A DNA stretch of 64,000 nucleotides from Ceriagrion tenellum (taxonomy: Eukaryota; Arthropoda; Insecta; Odonata; Coenagrionidae), in assembly GCA_963169105.1 (NCBI GenBank), contig OY720636.1, positions 68,312,123 through 68,376,122 on the forward strand, read 5' to 3'. Below, piece by piece: positions 10,700-22,194 of this stretch. The stretch's first letter is position 1. Every line of letters begins with the position of its first letter. The notes under the pieces were generated by a model. That model ran no database searches. It saw nothing but the letters and a program-made list of their open reading frames with translations, and was not told where the DNA came from. The translations under genes and the position numbers were made by a program.

Positions 10700-13600
10700 G
10701 GGGGGATTGGTGTTAATTGGACGCGCCATTCGCCGGTCACTTAATTACAAGGCAGGCACGTCTAGCATTATCATTCTCAGCTCCTGTCCACGGCTAAGAG
10801 CGAGAGATCCGTTACCACGTGCCAGCCTTGACATCTGACCCCGCAGCTTAATGAATAGCCTATAATACTGGCCAACGATCCGTGATTGCGGATGAAAAGC
10901 TAACCAGTTCCGTCTCATAAAGTACAGTTTTGAAGGTAATCAAAAACGCTTTGATTTTATTAAAATGGAGAATTGTTCTCAAGAGATGCAATTCAAAGGA
11001 AAAAAATATAACCAAAAATTGAAACAACAGATTATTATTCCAAAATGCGATCAGATGTGTAATTAAAGCTGCCAGACATTTAATTATGGAAATTATAACG
11101 AAAAAATGCAGACCATCTTGACAAATGAACACGACTATAGAACTTCGATTTAATGATTAAATGTAAAAAATAGCTTACCCCTTAAGAAAACCATTGAAAT
11201 ACTTTTCATAATATTTCGGAAACTATAATCCAGTCACTAATTTGTTCGTAAATATGAGGACAATCGAAGAAACTTTACCGGTGAATATTCAAAACTGTTA
11301 TTTTTAAATACACACTTTGAAACCCATGATTAGGGGTGTAAAATTTCTTGTCACACTAGATACTTTAATCTCTTCTAAGAAGAAAAGTTACATGAAAGGT
11401 AGGAACTCAAATCATTATGTAAGCGGTTCCCTTGCGTTAGATTCACAGTCGGTTGTATGGAACGCAGTTAACGATACAAGATATGAAAAAATATCGAGTG
11501 TGTCGTATTTGCCCAATCTAAATGCATGACAGGAAACCTCGAACAGTGAATTTCCATTGTTCTCATAATGAGAACATGATTATCGCAAACCCAAAGCACA
11601 ATTCGACCCATGGCCATCCAAAATTACCTTCAGTCATGCGTCAAAAAATCTCTCACCAAGTGAAAAAATTGACCCTAAAGAAAATAATCATACATGGTTT
11701 GGCACTACTGACCCACTTCAGGGTCAACTGAGTACCCGTGAGAAACAGAGAACTTATCGGTTTCGGGAAGAGAATAGCGACGGGAGGACAAACTGAAATC
11801 AATATTTTGAGGGACAATCCACAAGGCAGGTCAAACGATTAGGAGACGACAGGCCAGCACAATCGCACGAAATCTTGGAAATGACCTCGGGACAAAAGTT
11901 GACGAATCAACCTACAGACATAAGTTTTTGTTCTCACTTTAGTCATACTCGTGACCAACTTTTGCCGAGAATCACAAATTTCTAAGTTGAAATGCACCAC
12001 TTCAGCGCAGCTTTTCTTTCCGGATCTTTCCTAAATCGTTAAATTCTACATATTTATGCAACCAGGTCTGGCCTAAGGGAAATGGGCACAGGAAAATTAT
12101 TCAATGGAATTTCCCAGAGGAAACGGGATGTAATAGCAGGTATGGGATAAATGGTATGCTTCTGTAAAAAATGTTCGATTGTAAATGACTTTTATGTTAC
12201 ACTTTACAGTGAGTGCCATGAATGATAAGTACATATCAATGAATTTTATGATTATCATTTATCTTGAGCTGTATATTCACTAACGAGGCTTGTACTGATT
12301 GAATGTGATTTAGGAAATACCATGCTGCATATTGTGTTATTTGACCTGTTTAATATTTAATTATGTGCAAAAACCTGGATATCTATTCTATTTAATTTCA
12401 ATTTCGGAGAGAGTGTTTCAAATGAGAATGCATGATCAATATGAAAGGGATTCAGCATCAATCCTAAACCATAAATCTGCTTAAAAGAGCGTAATGGATG
12501 GTACTAGTCACAGGAAAGCTGTAAATTGGAGAGAAAAATTATATTTAAAAAATTAGTGAATGCAAAAGTAGACGTTACTCCAACTCACCATTATTGAAAG
12601 GAATACTGTGGGGATAAAACAAAATAGGGAGAGCCAAGCCGCGAAGACTGGTGGGCAATAAGTCACCAAAGTATGATTTTATTTTGCAATCTGACACAGA
12701 TTAATAACAGACGAGGAAGGACAGTGGAAATTAAATGAGGAAACCATTGAGAATAACAGCCACCCCAGATGAGCATCCGGATGACCGTACAATGAATTTG
12801 GGAATTACCGACGAAAAATTGAGCGAAACGAAACCATAAATTGCCTAAGGCTCCGCTTCGCGTGTCATGGAAACCAGCGCATCATGTATTGACTATGGAT
12901 GACGTGGGATCAGAATATGTTCACAATTTTATGCATGACTCACTCGCTCCGTGTTATGAGGAATCGTCGAATTTGTAGCAAATCGTATAAGCGGGCACTA
13001 GATGGATGAGGGCTGGACGACGTTAGAAATAAAATTGTAGTTTTAGAGAAACATAGTCCAACGAGGTATGTTACTGAGTACTATTTCACTATAAATTTAG
13101 TATCGTCATAAGTATTGAGCATCTCAGTATGAATAAGAAACGACATAGCAATGATGAAAGCCACTTGCAGACTACTGCCAACGCCTTAGAGAATTTCAAG
13201 ACTTTCCAAAGTAGGGTAAAAACTGATACCTTTAACGATTTAAAATTTACACCTTTGCGCAGTAATAAATTGCCAACAATAAAATAATTAACAGGGCTTA
13301 CAGTATCAAAAGAGTATTATGATCACCCTTTAAATTATTAGATAACCAACTCGCAAGAATACATAAAGATAAAAAATATCTACACAGGCTCGTGCATAAC
13401 GGTTAAGTGACTACAAAAACATGTAAGTACAATAAAATGAATTACAATATGTAATAGTTCGGAGGAACAATGATTCATTTATTCAAATAAACATAAATAA
13501 TATATTATTACTAACAAACTATGGGCAACACGGAGGAAAATGCGAGGCAAAACTTTTTATCCAGAAATAATGGCAAAGGAAAGAATAGGAAACGATTGGA

Positions 13601-14785
13601 AAAGAATCAAAAAATGCATTGCTGGAATGCTAATATAATTTAAACAGCTACGATCAATTTCATTAGAACATCCTATTCTTTTAAAAACGAAACGCGAACA
13701 TTTATCATTTCAAAAAAGAGAGGGATCGGGAGACCCTAACTCATTGCTTTTGTGAAACAGTCCAGAAAATGCGGGTATTCCACACACCACGGCAATTTAC
13801 GAAATTGAAGTTCATTACGTACAGCCAATGGGTAAACGGAGCGAGTTCGTTCGTGCGTAGAAAAACAAATTATGGACCAAGGGATAGTCGAGCAGGTGAA
13901 ACACGAGAAAATATTTTGCAACTCAACCTCGAACTTTCCAAGAAATGGAAATCGCAAGCAAGCGCAAAATTTGCCAGGTCAGAGCAAATCTCACCGCAAA
14001 AGCAAAATTGCCCCACGGGGATGAATGTGGAAGAGCGATATACAAACCCCTTTGAGGGAAAAGTACGAAATATCGGTGGTTTTGACGTGCACGAATGAAA
14101 ATGCAACAAGCTAAATCCTTATCCAAATGCACGCCCGCATGAGGGTTTCCCATCACTAAACTGCAACAAACTTACTGATTTTCCGCAGAACTATTTTTGA
14201 AGCTAAAAGCTGTAGATTCGAGTTAGACTCTTTGAAGATATTATGTGAAAATAAAAGAGAGCATTAAATTACGTAGCTGAGAAGAGTATTTAAAACTCAT
14301 CCACCTGATTTCACGTCTCATGTTGATATTCAGGCACTGAATTACGATGTTTTCTATATTTCCTTCAGCACTAAACTTATTAACCCATCTAAAAACCTAA
14401 CCTCAAACAAAAAATTGACAGACTGGTTCCACGGAAGCTGCACATTTATTAAGGCTCAGGTCTCCTGCCTACAAATAGCTTTTTGAATCCTCAGGTGATA
14501 TCCAACCAAGCACTTTTTCAAAAGTTGACACTAACCGTCCCACTTTTAAGTGTAAACCAAAAAAATCAAAGGCATCGAACAGGGTAACAAATAATTATGA
14601 TTAACTTTAAACAGGCACTGAGTGGTACATGAGAAATTATCATAATTTTTACAATTGAATTTTTCATCACGGAGTGAACTATCAAACATAACACCAGCGC
14701 CTATGGATATAAGAATCATATGCTTCGTTCAGACTATAATTGCACGGACCGACATACGTACGATTGTAGAGAGAACAGGACATAG
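10700..14785. other. Intronic AT-rich sequence, nothing recognised
   Basis: Short frames at 10860-11132(-), 11317-11731(+) and 13736-14156 (both strands) show no motifs. The 13736-14110 stretch is open in several frames at once because stop codons are locally scarce, which argues against a real gene. Confidence 0.35.
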
Positions 14786-14790
14786 CGTAA

Positions 14791-14836
14791 CCGCGTTATC
14801 CTCACCCCCCTCACCAGGGGGGTGAGGATAACGCGG
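14791..14836. repeat. Perfect 21-bp hairpin with 4-base loop
   Basis: The arms 14791-14811 and 14816-14836 are exact reverse complements (CCGCGTTATCCTCACCCCCC, plus T), with loop CACC. Outside them GAGAGAAC near 14770 and GTTCTCTC near 14858 form a further pair. A CTCACC/CTCCTCACC word recurs at 14845. It is GC-rich against an AT-rich background. Confidence 0.95.
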
Positions 14837-14869
14837 GTTTTCTCTCCTCACCAGGTGTTCTCTCTTATG

Positions 14870-17225
14870 GTACGCAGGAAAAATGACATTTTAAATCTAT
14901 CGGTACGACAATCTATCTCTCTAATCTTGTTAATACGATCAAACCTAGCATAATACGCAAGGGTTCTCAATATACATCTAGTGGATTGGGTAACTTTATA
15001 TTATTACGTATTATGTATTACGTTGCTCCTCAAACAGAATGAGTTTCACCAAGTTATGCCTAAGCAAGTACGTAAAAATGACTTTGGTTCCTGAAGGTAC
15101 CAGCATTGTATGAGAGGAAGGAGTGCCAGAGCATTTTAAACACTTTGACTACTAACGATGAAAAGGAACCATCACTGAGAAAAAATGACACAAGCAAATG
15201 GCTCGGAAACATATTCACGAAAAAAATGTTATAACGAGGCTCCTTTCGAGTGAATATTTTGGTGATGGGCGGCAGCAGTGACAGAGAGAATAAGATCGGT
15301 AGCGATGGAGAAGAGTCGCGCTTAAGAATAATTCGTAAGATGGAGCGGACAGAGAGGGTGATTAATGAAGAAACGTTGTGAGGAGTGGGCGAGGACAGAA
15401 GCCCAGAGGAAGACATTGATAAGGGGACGGCCGAGACTAATCGGACACTTTCTGCTCAGACGCAGCCGCTCGCCGAAGACCGTCACGTCGGCGGCGGCTG
15501 GAGGAGAGATGAAATCTGGAATTGAGTAACAAGCAGCGAAAGAAGGCTGGGTTACTCGCACTAGTTAATGGGAGATATTAACGCAAAGGACTAAGAAAGG
15601 AATTGGAGATAAAAGCAGAGCATCTTACCCACGGAGATTTATCAATTAGGATAACGGATGAGTGCATTCAAGCTCATTGCTTGAGAATTACGAGTGAAGA
15701 ATCGATTAGTGCTCTTTCAGGCCTCAATGACCTGTGGGACTATGCAAAACCAAGTAATGATCAATAGAAACGATATCTCGATATTTTCCTCATTATTCAC
15801 ACTGAAACTGAATTCCAACCATGCAACCATGGTTTTAGCTATTCATTGCTATTATCCAGGCAATGTCATCCCCTTGATAAAGGCAATGAATCCGTGAAAC
15901 TATTATCGTCAGTGCATTTTAGAGTAGATAGCACTAATACATAAATGTCTATTTTGGTTGGGTCTATTATCTGTTATGTTTCACACTGCAGTTCATTGTG
16001 GAATGCATTTTTTTAAGGTAGTAGGGGCGATTTTTGTTATCGCACAGGCTTGCGTGAGATTTTTCTTAGGTGTATTTATCAGCAATAAGTGGAGATAATA
16101 GTGAAAAAATTGTATGTTATCCATTCGGTTCCTTGAACAATTTAGTGCTACTGAACACATAGCCTTATGGCACATTATGTATATTTAAAAATAATTCGTT
16201 GAGATATGCACACATTTTCTCCTACCCGTGAAATATTACATTCCATATTATTACAATAGTGTTGATAAATATATCAAGATACAATGCTGAATTAAAAACT
16301 CGCATATATATACAATTTTCGCAAAAAGTTTGAGTTCCGAGCTATAAACTCAAGTCATAATTCATTGAGACGCAAATTTTAAAGCGTAATTCTTGCATTG
16401 TTTATATAAAAACGTATATGGTTATTTACTAACGCATAAATAACTGTACTTAGGTAATGCGTGGTCCAAGAATTCTTTTTCGGCTCACTTGAGAATTAAT
16501 AAAAATTTGCATTCAACGACTCATACCTTGTGTTCCAACCACCATTAAGGAGCACCCTCGCTGCATGGCAATACAAGGTGCATTGGCCCAATACACCAAT
16601 CAAACACAACTAATATTCTAATCAGTCATTGTATTGAGAAAAATAAGGCTGCATGAAAAAATTGCTTACGCTTATTTCTCTGAATTTAAATATGGAATTT
16701 CTCACACAGCTGTTTAGCATGACCGACGGGGTTATTTCGATTTTCAGCTAACTTTTGAAGAACGAAATGACATCTAAAATCAATTTTCTGTCTATGACAG
16801 TGCTCTAAAATACATATTAGTTTTCATCTCGGTAAAGCAGAAATGTATGTACCTACCTAAATGGTTTAAGTTTCTCCCTTGTGAGATGGGTATCAAGTCT
16901 ATAAATAACTTTCCATTCCTTCATAGTGAAAATTTCGTAAAAATCTTCCTCAAAAAACCCAGACTGCTTCTTTTAACGCAAAATTGCTGCATTTCATCGC
17001 AAAAGAAGGCGCTAGGATTTTACACCAACGATTAGGTACACAGCTTTCTGTTCCATAGTCAGTAAAATAACTGAATTCGTCATATATTCGGAGGAAGCTG
17101 AAAGGAAATTGCTCGGCTCTAACGTTCGATATAGAGCATGCAGAAATAGAAAACCGTTAATGAAATTAAATATTTATTCAATTTAGACGCATTATCTAAC
17201 CAATCGGATATCTTATCACGTGTGG
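14870..17225. other. Intronic sequence, nothing recognised
   Basis: No protein motif or clear repeat. The frame at 15060-15416(-) is hydrophobic and serine-rich but has no splice borders or relatives I recognise. Confidence 0.35.
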
Positions 17226-17229
17226 CAAA

Positions 17230-17650
17230 AGAAGGACAAAGGATATAAATCGGAAAATAGTCCATGCTAAGAAGGAGTTCATGGGGAAAGAGATAACTGC
17301 TGTGCTCAAAGAAGATAGGGAGGATGCTGAAGATAAAATGGACGGATAAAATAAGAAATGACGAAAGATACAGAAGAGAGTATAGGAGGAAAGGACCATG
17401 CGGAACACCATAGATAAAAGAAGAATCAGATGGATGGACACACCGTGAGACACGATGGGTTTGAGAAAAACATAACTTAATGTAAATTAGAAGGAAAATT
17501 CCCCAGAGGAAGACCCAGTTATTAGTTCGAGAATCAAATAAAGAGGAAAGTACATAGGAGGAGATACGAGGAGGAAAGGGAAACAGCATTTGATAGGGAA
17601 GGGTTGAGAGCTGTAGTCAACCAATCTTAGCATTGAACGACCAATGATGA
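17230..17650 (+). mobile_element. LINE 3' fragment, badly decayed (family L1a)
   Basis: It matches the better-preserved copy at 55900-56545 in word order: GTTCATGG, AAATGGACGGATAAAATAAG, AGAAGAGAGTATAGG, GGAACACC, AAAGAAGAATC, CCCCAGAGGAAGACCCAG, AAATAAAGAGGAAAGTA and GCTGTAGTCAACCAATCTTAG, then CATTGAACGACCAATGATG. Frames are broken by many stops. The long minus-strand frames 17119-17589 and 17196-17453 are antisense shadows of this purine-rich sequence. Confidence 0.7.
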
Positions 17651-18600
17651 TTACCTATACCATAAATTTCCATTGAATAGGACTGAAGTAAGCTGAATCA
17701 TAACGGAACAGAGAACGGACGAAATCGAATGTAATGAAGAAAAAAAGACAAGCTAAAAGGCAATTGCATACCGATTGGTTACCAGAAGGGTTAAAGTAGA
17801 ATGTCAGATGAAGGAGCGTTCCGCCTCTAATGCACTTAAAAAGGACTCCACTCTGTTTTTTCTCTCCCGTCATAAATGCAAGTTGTCTCCACACCCACAC
17901 TACCATTCTCTTCATTGCATCTGTGACACACATTCTTCATAAGCCCTGCCATTTGGCTCCACGCATTCTTTAACCACTCGAATGAAATGTGCTTTTTGCG
18001 GTCAGCTGCTCTTAATTTTTCTGATACTTGGCATGTTACTCCGTACAAAGGGAAGATTTCTCATCATTATATGAGAAAATTATGGCAGCATATGTTTTCA
18101 TCCCAAATTTAGCTGAAACATTCCAAAAAGGCCGAGTAGATTGTATTCATTCGTCAGCCCCATTCGTTCAAATTTATGACTACCTTGTTAGTCACAATAA
18201 AAACTGAATGGACACAAAAAACGTTAAGCATAACTACATCATGAATTAAGCCCAAACAAAGTATACACGGCGTCTAAATTAGCGAGGAAAATTGAGCCTA
18301 CAACCTATTTTTTTCTCGGCTTCATTCGCATTTTTTCATCACATCCGGCATCAAGATACTGCCCAACAACTAACATAGTCCGTAGGATCAGGAATTAAGA
18401 ACATTATAACTTCCACTTCTTTTCTCTTACACCTAACGCTAAGATATTTGCATCATTAGAAAACACCTTTATGCTAACAAACGGTACATATGTATAAAAC
18501 AAATTTTTCATGAAATTTTAGCCCATTATTTAGCTAATTAATATCAAGACAATTTTATTCTACTTAGTAAAAAGGTTAAAGTAAGATAAAGAGTATTTTA
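17651..18600. other. Intronic sequence, nothing recognised
   Basis: Frames 17655-18048(-) lack motifs. No repeat identified. Confidence 0.3.
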
Positions 18601-18605
18601 ACACA

Positions 18606-18895
18606 AAGAAGAACTGATAATTTGTATAAGTAGTCAATGGGGCAAACATAACGATCACAATCTAAATAATATGATAATCACCCCTAGAGTCAACTGTGAA
18701 TGAAAATATTTTTCCTCTTACGCTTAAAATTATTAACGACGAGATATATACCCATCGATTCCGGCGCAAAATGAAGGATGGATGCAGAAACTTTCAGTTT
18801 TTCTAAATTAGGCCCGGTAAAAAGTTGTGGAATTCCTTCGAGTCGGTGTATCGCCATACAGACAAAATGGGCACCGGTCCGAATGGAACTTGATA
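18606..18895 (+). repeat. Direct repeat X, copy 1 (about 290 bp)
   Basis: It matches 19912-20222 along its whole length, with shared words CTGATAATTT, TAAATAATATGA, TCAACTGTGAAT, CGACGAGATA, AGAAACTTTCAGT and GGTCCGAATG. It directly abuts the 3' end of an antisense SINE-A at about 18896. Confidence 0.7.
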
Positions 18896-19085
18896 AGATT
18901 GGATTGGATATTTGGGGAGGCGACCGACAGCTAAGGTCATTTGTACGGTATGTAGTAGGTAAGGGAGGAAGGGTGGATAGAAACCCGGCGTCGGCATTAG
19001 CCTGCTCTTAACGATGGTCGCCAAGGGGACCACGGTTTAAGGGCGCATCCTGCAGACGGAGTACTGAACTTGAAGTGCCCTCCAC
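18896..19085 (-). mobile_element. SINE-A body (3' part), split by a LINE insertion
   Basis: Read on the minus strand it matches 40640-40840: AGGGCACTTCAAGT, a CCGTCTG-type block, TTAAACCGTGGTCCCCTTGG, TTAAGAGCAGGCTAATGCCG, CGGGTTTCTATCCACCCTTC and AAATGACCTTAGCTGTCG. The matching 5' head lies at 19797-19910, on the far side of a LINE. The plus-strand frame 18778-19011 is a shadow. Confidence 0.8.
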
Positions 19086-19796
19086 ATGATAAAGATAAAG
19101 ATAAAGAAATGTTTATTGTTCTTGGACCACTTGGTCCACTAAGAACATACAAAAGATGAACATTAGTATCAGAGCTCGATTACACAGAAAAATTGGAAAC
19201 ATACAACAAATGATATAATAGTGGTAACAAAAAAAATACAAGTATATTGGTGAAATTAATACAGAGGCATATTAGTAAATTAAATTTTATCCTGCAATAG
19301 CATTTTATTAAATAATATGTTTTTGAAAGCCAACAGTGAACTAGAGTTTTTGATTAATGCAGGAATACTATTCCATAACCTTGTCCCTAAAACAGAAAAG
19401 GATTTATTAAATGTAGTGGTTCGGTGTAGTGGTACAATTAAAAAATCTGGTGACAATCGAGTTGCAACATTTCGATTTTTCTCTTTAGACTGAAAAAATT
19501 GCATGATGTATTCAGGCTGTTGACAATTAAAAAGTTTATATAAAAAGGAGGCAAGCATGAATTCCCTCCTTGTTTTAACTTTAAGCCATTCTAACTTTGA
19601 AAAATGAGGAGATATATGATCATCTTTTTTAAGATCATAAATGAACCTGACACACATATTTAATTGCCGTTGAATCATAGTATTAATCTCATCAGTTAGG
19701 TCATGATAAACAAGACAGCAAATCTCAATTAGGTATCAATTAAAAGTTCAATCAAAAAAAAAATCAATCAAAAAAAAATTAAAAAAAAGCAAATTA
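19086..19796 (-). mobile_element. LINE 3' fragment (family L2a) nested in SINE-A
   Basis: A minus-strand frame of 132 codons (19678-19280) encodes a typical LINE polyprotein C-terminus: MCVRFIYDLKKDDHISPHF, then LEWLKVKTRREFMLASFLYK and LGTRLWNSIPALIKNSSSLL. It is followed by AATAAA and a (CTTTAT)n tail at 19087-19105 on the minus strand, a normal LINE 3' end. It is 5'-truncated, with A/T-rich simple sequence at the 5' junction (19745-19795). The copy at 62690-63477 is the same family. The reading frame is intact over this stretch, suggesting a moderately young insertion. Confidence 0.85.
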
Positions 19797-19910
19797 CTCA
19801 AGTAGGTATCGGGTGTCTTCTGAAAAACATCCTCCTCTGCAGAGATTTGAACCCTAGCCGCCCGTATGCTTAGCCAGTACTCACCACATCAACCCGATCC
19901 CCAATTAATG
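19797..19910 (-). mobile_element. SINE-A head (5' part), split by a LINE insertion
   Basis: On the minus strand it runs GATCGGGTTGATGTGGTGAG (A-box-like), then GGCTAGGGTTCAAATCTC (B-box-like), GCAGAGGAGGATGTTTTTC and ACCCGATACCTACTTGAGT. The copy at 40556 continues from CTACTTGAGTG directly into the part found here at 18896-19085. This shows that the LINE interrupted a once-contiguous SINE. Confidence 0.8.
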
Positions 19911-19911
19911 A

Positions 19912-20222
19912 ATATTTTAGCGAAAGAAAACCTGATAATTTTTATAAGTGGCCAACATGGAAAACATATAGACCGAATTCTAAATAATATGACTATCATC
20001 CTCAGATTCAACTGTGAATTAATTTTTTTTTATATCGACGAAAAATGAAATTATTATCGACGAGATAAATACCAATCATATCCTTGCGCGAAATGAAGAA
20101 AGGACGTAGAAACTTTCAGTCTTGATAAACTAGTCCAGGAAGAAAAATTAAGGGATTGCCATGAATCGGTATGTCCACGTGCAGAGAGAGTGTGAGCCGG
20201 TCCGAATGAAACTTGATAAGAA
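19912..20222 (+). repeat. Direct repeat X, copy 2 (about 300 bp)
   Basis: This is the partner of 18606-18895, in the same orientation, so the SINE-A/LINE composite sits between two X copies. It continues on its right into the inverted repeat at 20257. Confidence 0.7.
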
Positions 20223-20256
20223 TATGGAGTGTACGATCTTGTCCTTTCTTGGCGAA

Positions 20257-20592
20257 TTATATGAATTAATAATTCTCGGGCTTCTAAGCGAGTAACAATT
20301 TTTGTGGCTGTCGTTTCAATGGATAACACTTCCATCGTCCTCAGAGCAGTAATGAAATGCAGGCCTTCCTTCCTGCGTTTATATAGCAGCTTAATCTGGG
20401 GGGCATTGTTGTCTCCTTCCTTCCGTTATTTTTTGAAATAACGGTCTCCATTCCCTGCTTAGTATGTACCCAGAGTCGCAATTTAAGTTGTTCTTCTCCA
20501 GCCTGATCTCAATGGCTTATGTTATCCAACGAAACGTCAGCCACAAAAATTGTTACTCGGCTAGAAGCCCGAGAATTATTTATTCAAGAATA
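20257..20592. repeat. Inverted repeat, about 73-bp arms, with structured motif
   Basis: The minus-strand arm 20329-20257 and the plus-strand arm 20520-20592 share TGTTATCCA, GAAACG(A/T)CAGCCACAAAAA, TTGTTACTCG and AGAAGCCCGAGAATTATT at roughly 90% identity by eye. About 190 bp of unrelated sequence separates them. Each arm carries a CTGA-hairpin-GAAAC arrangement and a CTCGG...AGAA...CCGAG hairpin. A third copy of the arm lies at 41369-41450. Confidence 0.8.
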
Positions 20593-20689
20593 TGGAGGTT
20601 TGCGGAAAAACCCACTGCAGCCATTGTAGATTTTCGCCTCTCTGTATGTGTTCTGTGCTCGTATACACATTTCCGGTTACATTCTAAGC

Positions 20690-21185
20690 ACCTATGCGCG
20701 TCAAAAACCTGCAGAGAGAACTCGGCACCCGCCGTGGAAGCGACGCCGGCGGCCACTGTCCGCCCCTCGACGGAGACCCTTTTAGAGCAAACCTCTCACT
20801 GCGGACAGGCGTCGCCCGCCTTCTCAGCGGCACTGACCGCGCACCGCCCATCATCCTCTCGCGGCCCCACGCCCACCGCCCCCGCCGAGGAACTACCACC
20901 TCGCTCCCCGCCCTCGACCGCCGCTCGCTATCTCTCTACCACCCGCGTATGCCATCAGAACGATGCCCTCCTTCCGACCCCTCGCGGGGTTTCACCCATC
21001 GCTCTTCTCTTTTGCCTCCCGCCTGGACCGATGACGCGCGGGCGATCGAGGAAGTGCACAGTCACCACGATATTGGGCGGCCGAGTGGTGCGCTCCTCTG
21101 GGATAGAGCAGGGAGTGCGGGGAGGGGGGGGGGTTGAGCCGGGGAATTGGGCGGGGGGGAGGAGGTAGCACACGTGGGGGAGAAG
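20690..21185. other. GC-rich, CpG-dense island in the large dys intron
   Basis: This is the most GC-rich stretch in the window, with frequent CG dinucleotides, starting near the CCTGCAG at 20709 and ending near the ACACGTG at 21172. It opens frames on both strands (20464-21168 +, 20694-21137 +, 20992-21276 -), all proline/serine/arginine-rich without a domain. It could be a cis-regulatory element, an alternative promoter or first exon, or simply GC-rich non-coding DNA. Confidence 0.45.
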
Positions 21186-21189
21186 GATG

Positions 21190-22015
21190 TGAACGAAGTG
21201 CAGCCATAAGGGACCGAAAAAGGAAACCCAGGCGAGGAATTAAATCAATGATGTGTGGGTTACAATTTACCAGCAAGTTGGGCTAGAATGCTTTACTCAC
21301 AAAATAACAGTGCTCATGTTTGAAAAGCAGCACTCACTCTTTACAATTTTTCAGAAGTGTGTGAGAAAAATTAGGCCAAACTTTAAAAAAAGAAATGATT
21401 TTTACGGTCCTATTCACTAAATAATATTTTTACCCATCAAGTCCCACTCTCACCTATAGGTGACTCAGCTTTTTTTATAGTTAAAATTAGTCCCGAATTA
21501 AATTTTCAATGTTTCAAGTTAAATGGGTAAATTTAAGGCTATAGGAGCATTCTATAGAGACCACACAACCTGAGGTAAAAGTTGCAGGTTAGTTACTCAC
21601 TTGTGGAAGGCAAACTCAGAATTGAATGGTTCGTAGAAGATACAGCCATTTGTAGATAGGAGATTCTTCCGTGGACGGCCGGACTTCTCAGTTATTTAAT
21701 TCAAACTCAAGAAAGTAATTTAAAAAATGATTTGACATATTCAATGAAAAGTACGTTATAACATGGCAAAACTCATTTCACATTTGTTATTTTCGTCGAA
21801 TTTGGACAATCGATTATCAAAAGAGAAAACGTTAGGTAAAGTTACCATGCTCTATAGTCAACGGTTGGTACGGATGGTGTTTTATCAGTGTAGTTCAACT
21901 GTTATGATTTATACGCAGTTTCCCACTTTTTTATAAAAAAACTCACAATGTTCGCTTTCAACATAAAACAAGCTTTCTTCTTCAGCGCACTTGCGAGCAA
22001 TCAGGCTCTACTCTT
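21190..22015. other. Intronic AT-rich sequence, nothing recognised
   Basis: No motif, repeat partner or significant frame seen. Confidence 0.3.
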
Positions 22016-22019
22016 CTCA

Positions 22020-22190
22020 TAATTTAATGCTAAGATTGGTTGCCTGCAGCCCCATATTCCATCCTGTCCTTTGCTGACTCCTTGATGTCCTTGTAGTTAT
22101 TCTGTTTCATATCTCGTTTGCGGGCCAATATATTTCACCCACGCACTTCATCGTAGGAAAATCCCTTCTATTACGTTCCTTACACGTTTG
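22020..22190 (-). mobile_element. LINE 3' end (family L1a), antisense fragment
   Basis: Reverse-complemented, it ends with GGGGCTGCAGGCAACCAATC, then TTAGCATTAAAT. This is the L1a terminal signature seen at 17610, 23640 and 56500 (GGGCTGCAGTCAACCAA, then TTTTAGGATTGAA). Upstream similarity (GTAATAGAAGG) fades quickly. Confidence 0.55.
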
Positions 22191-22194
22191 TTAT

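Noticed and set aside
10408..10740. Arginine/proline-rich 110-codon frame on the minus strand over the PAS-A exon
   Set aside because: It is a +1 shadow of the real frame. The spliced frame matches dys and has proper GT-AG borders; this one does not.
17119..17589. 156-codon hydrophobic minus-strand ORF suggesting a membrane protein
   Set aside because: It is the antisense of a purine-rich LINE relic. Antisense of A/G-rich DNA encodes F/L/S-rich peptides.
20464..21168. 234-codon plus-strand ORF
   Set aside because: It is open because of GC-rich composition, conflicts with other long frames on both strands, starts in a repeat arm and has no domain.
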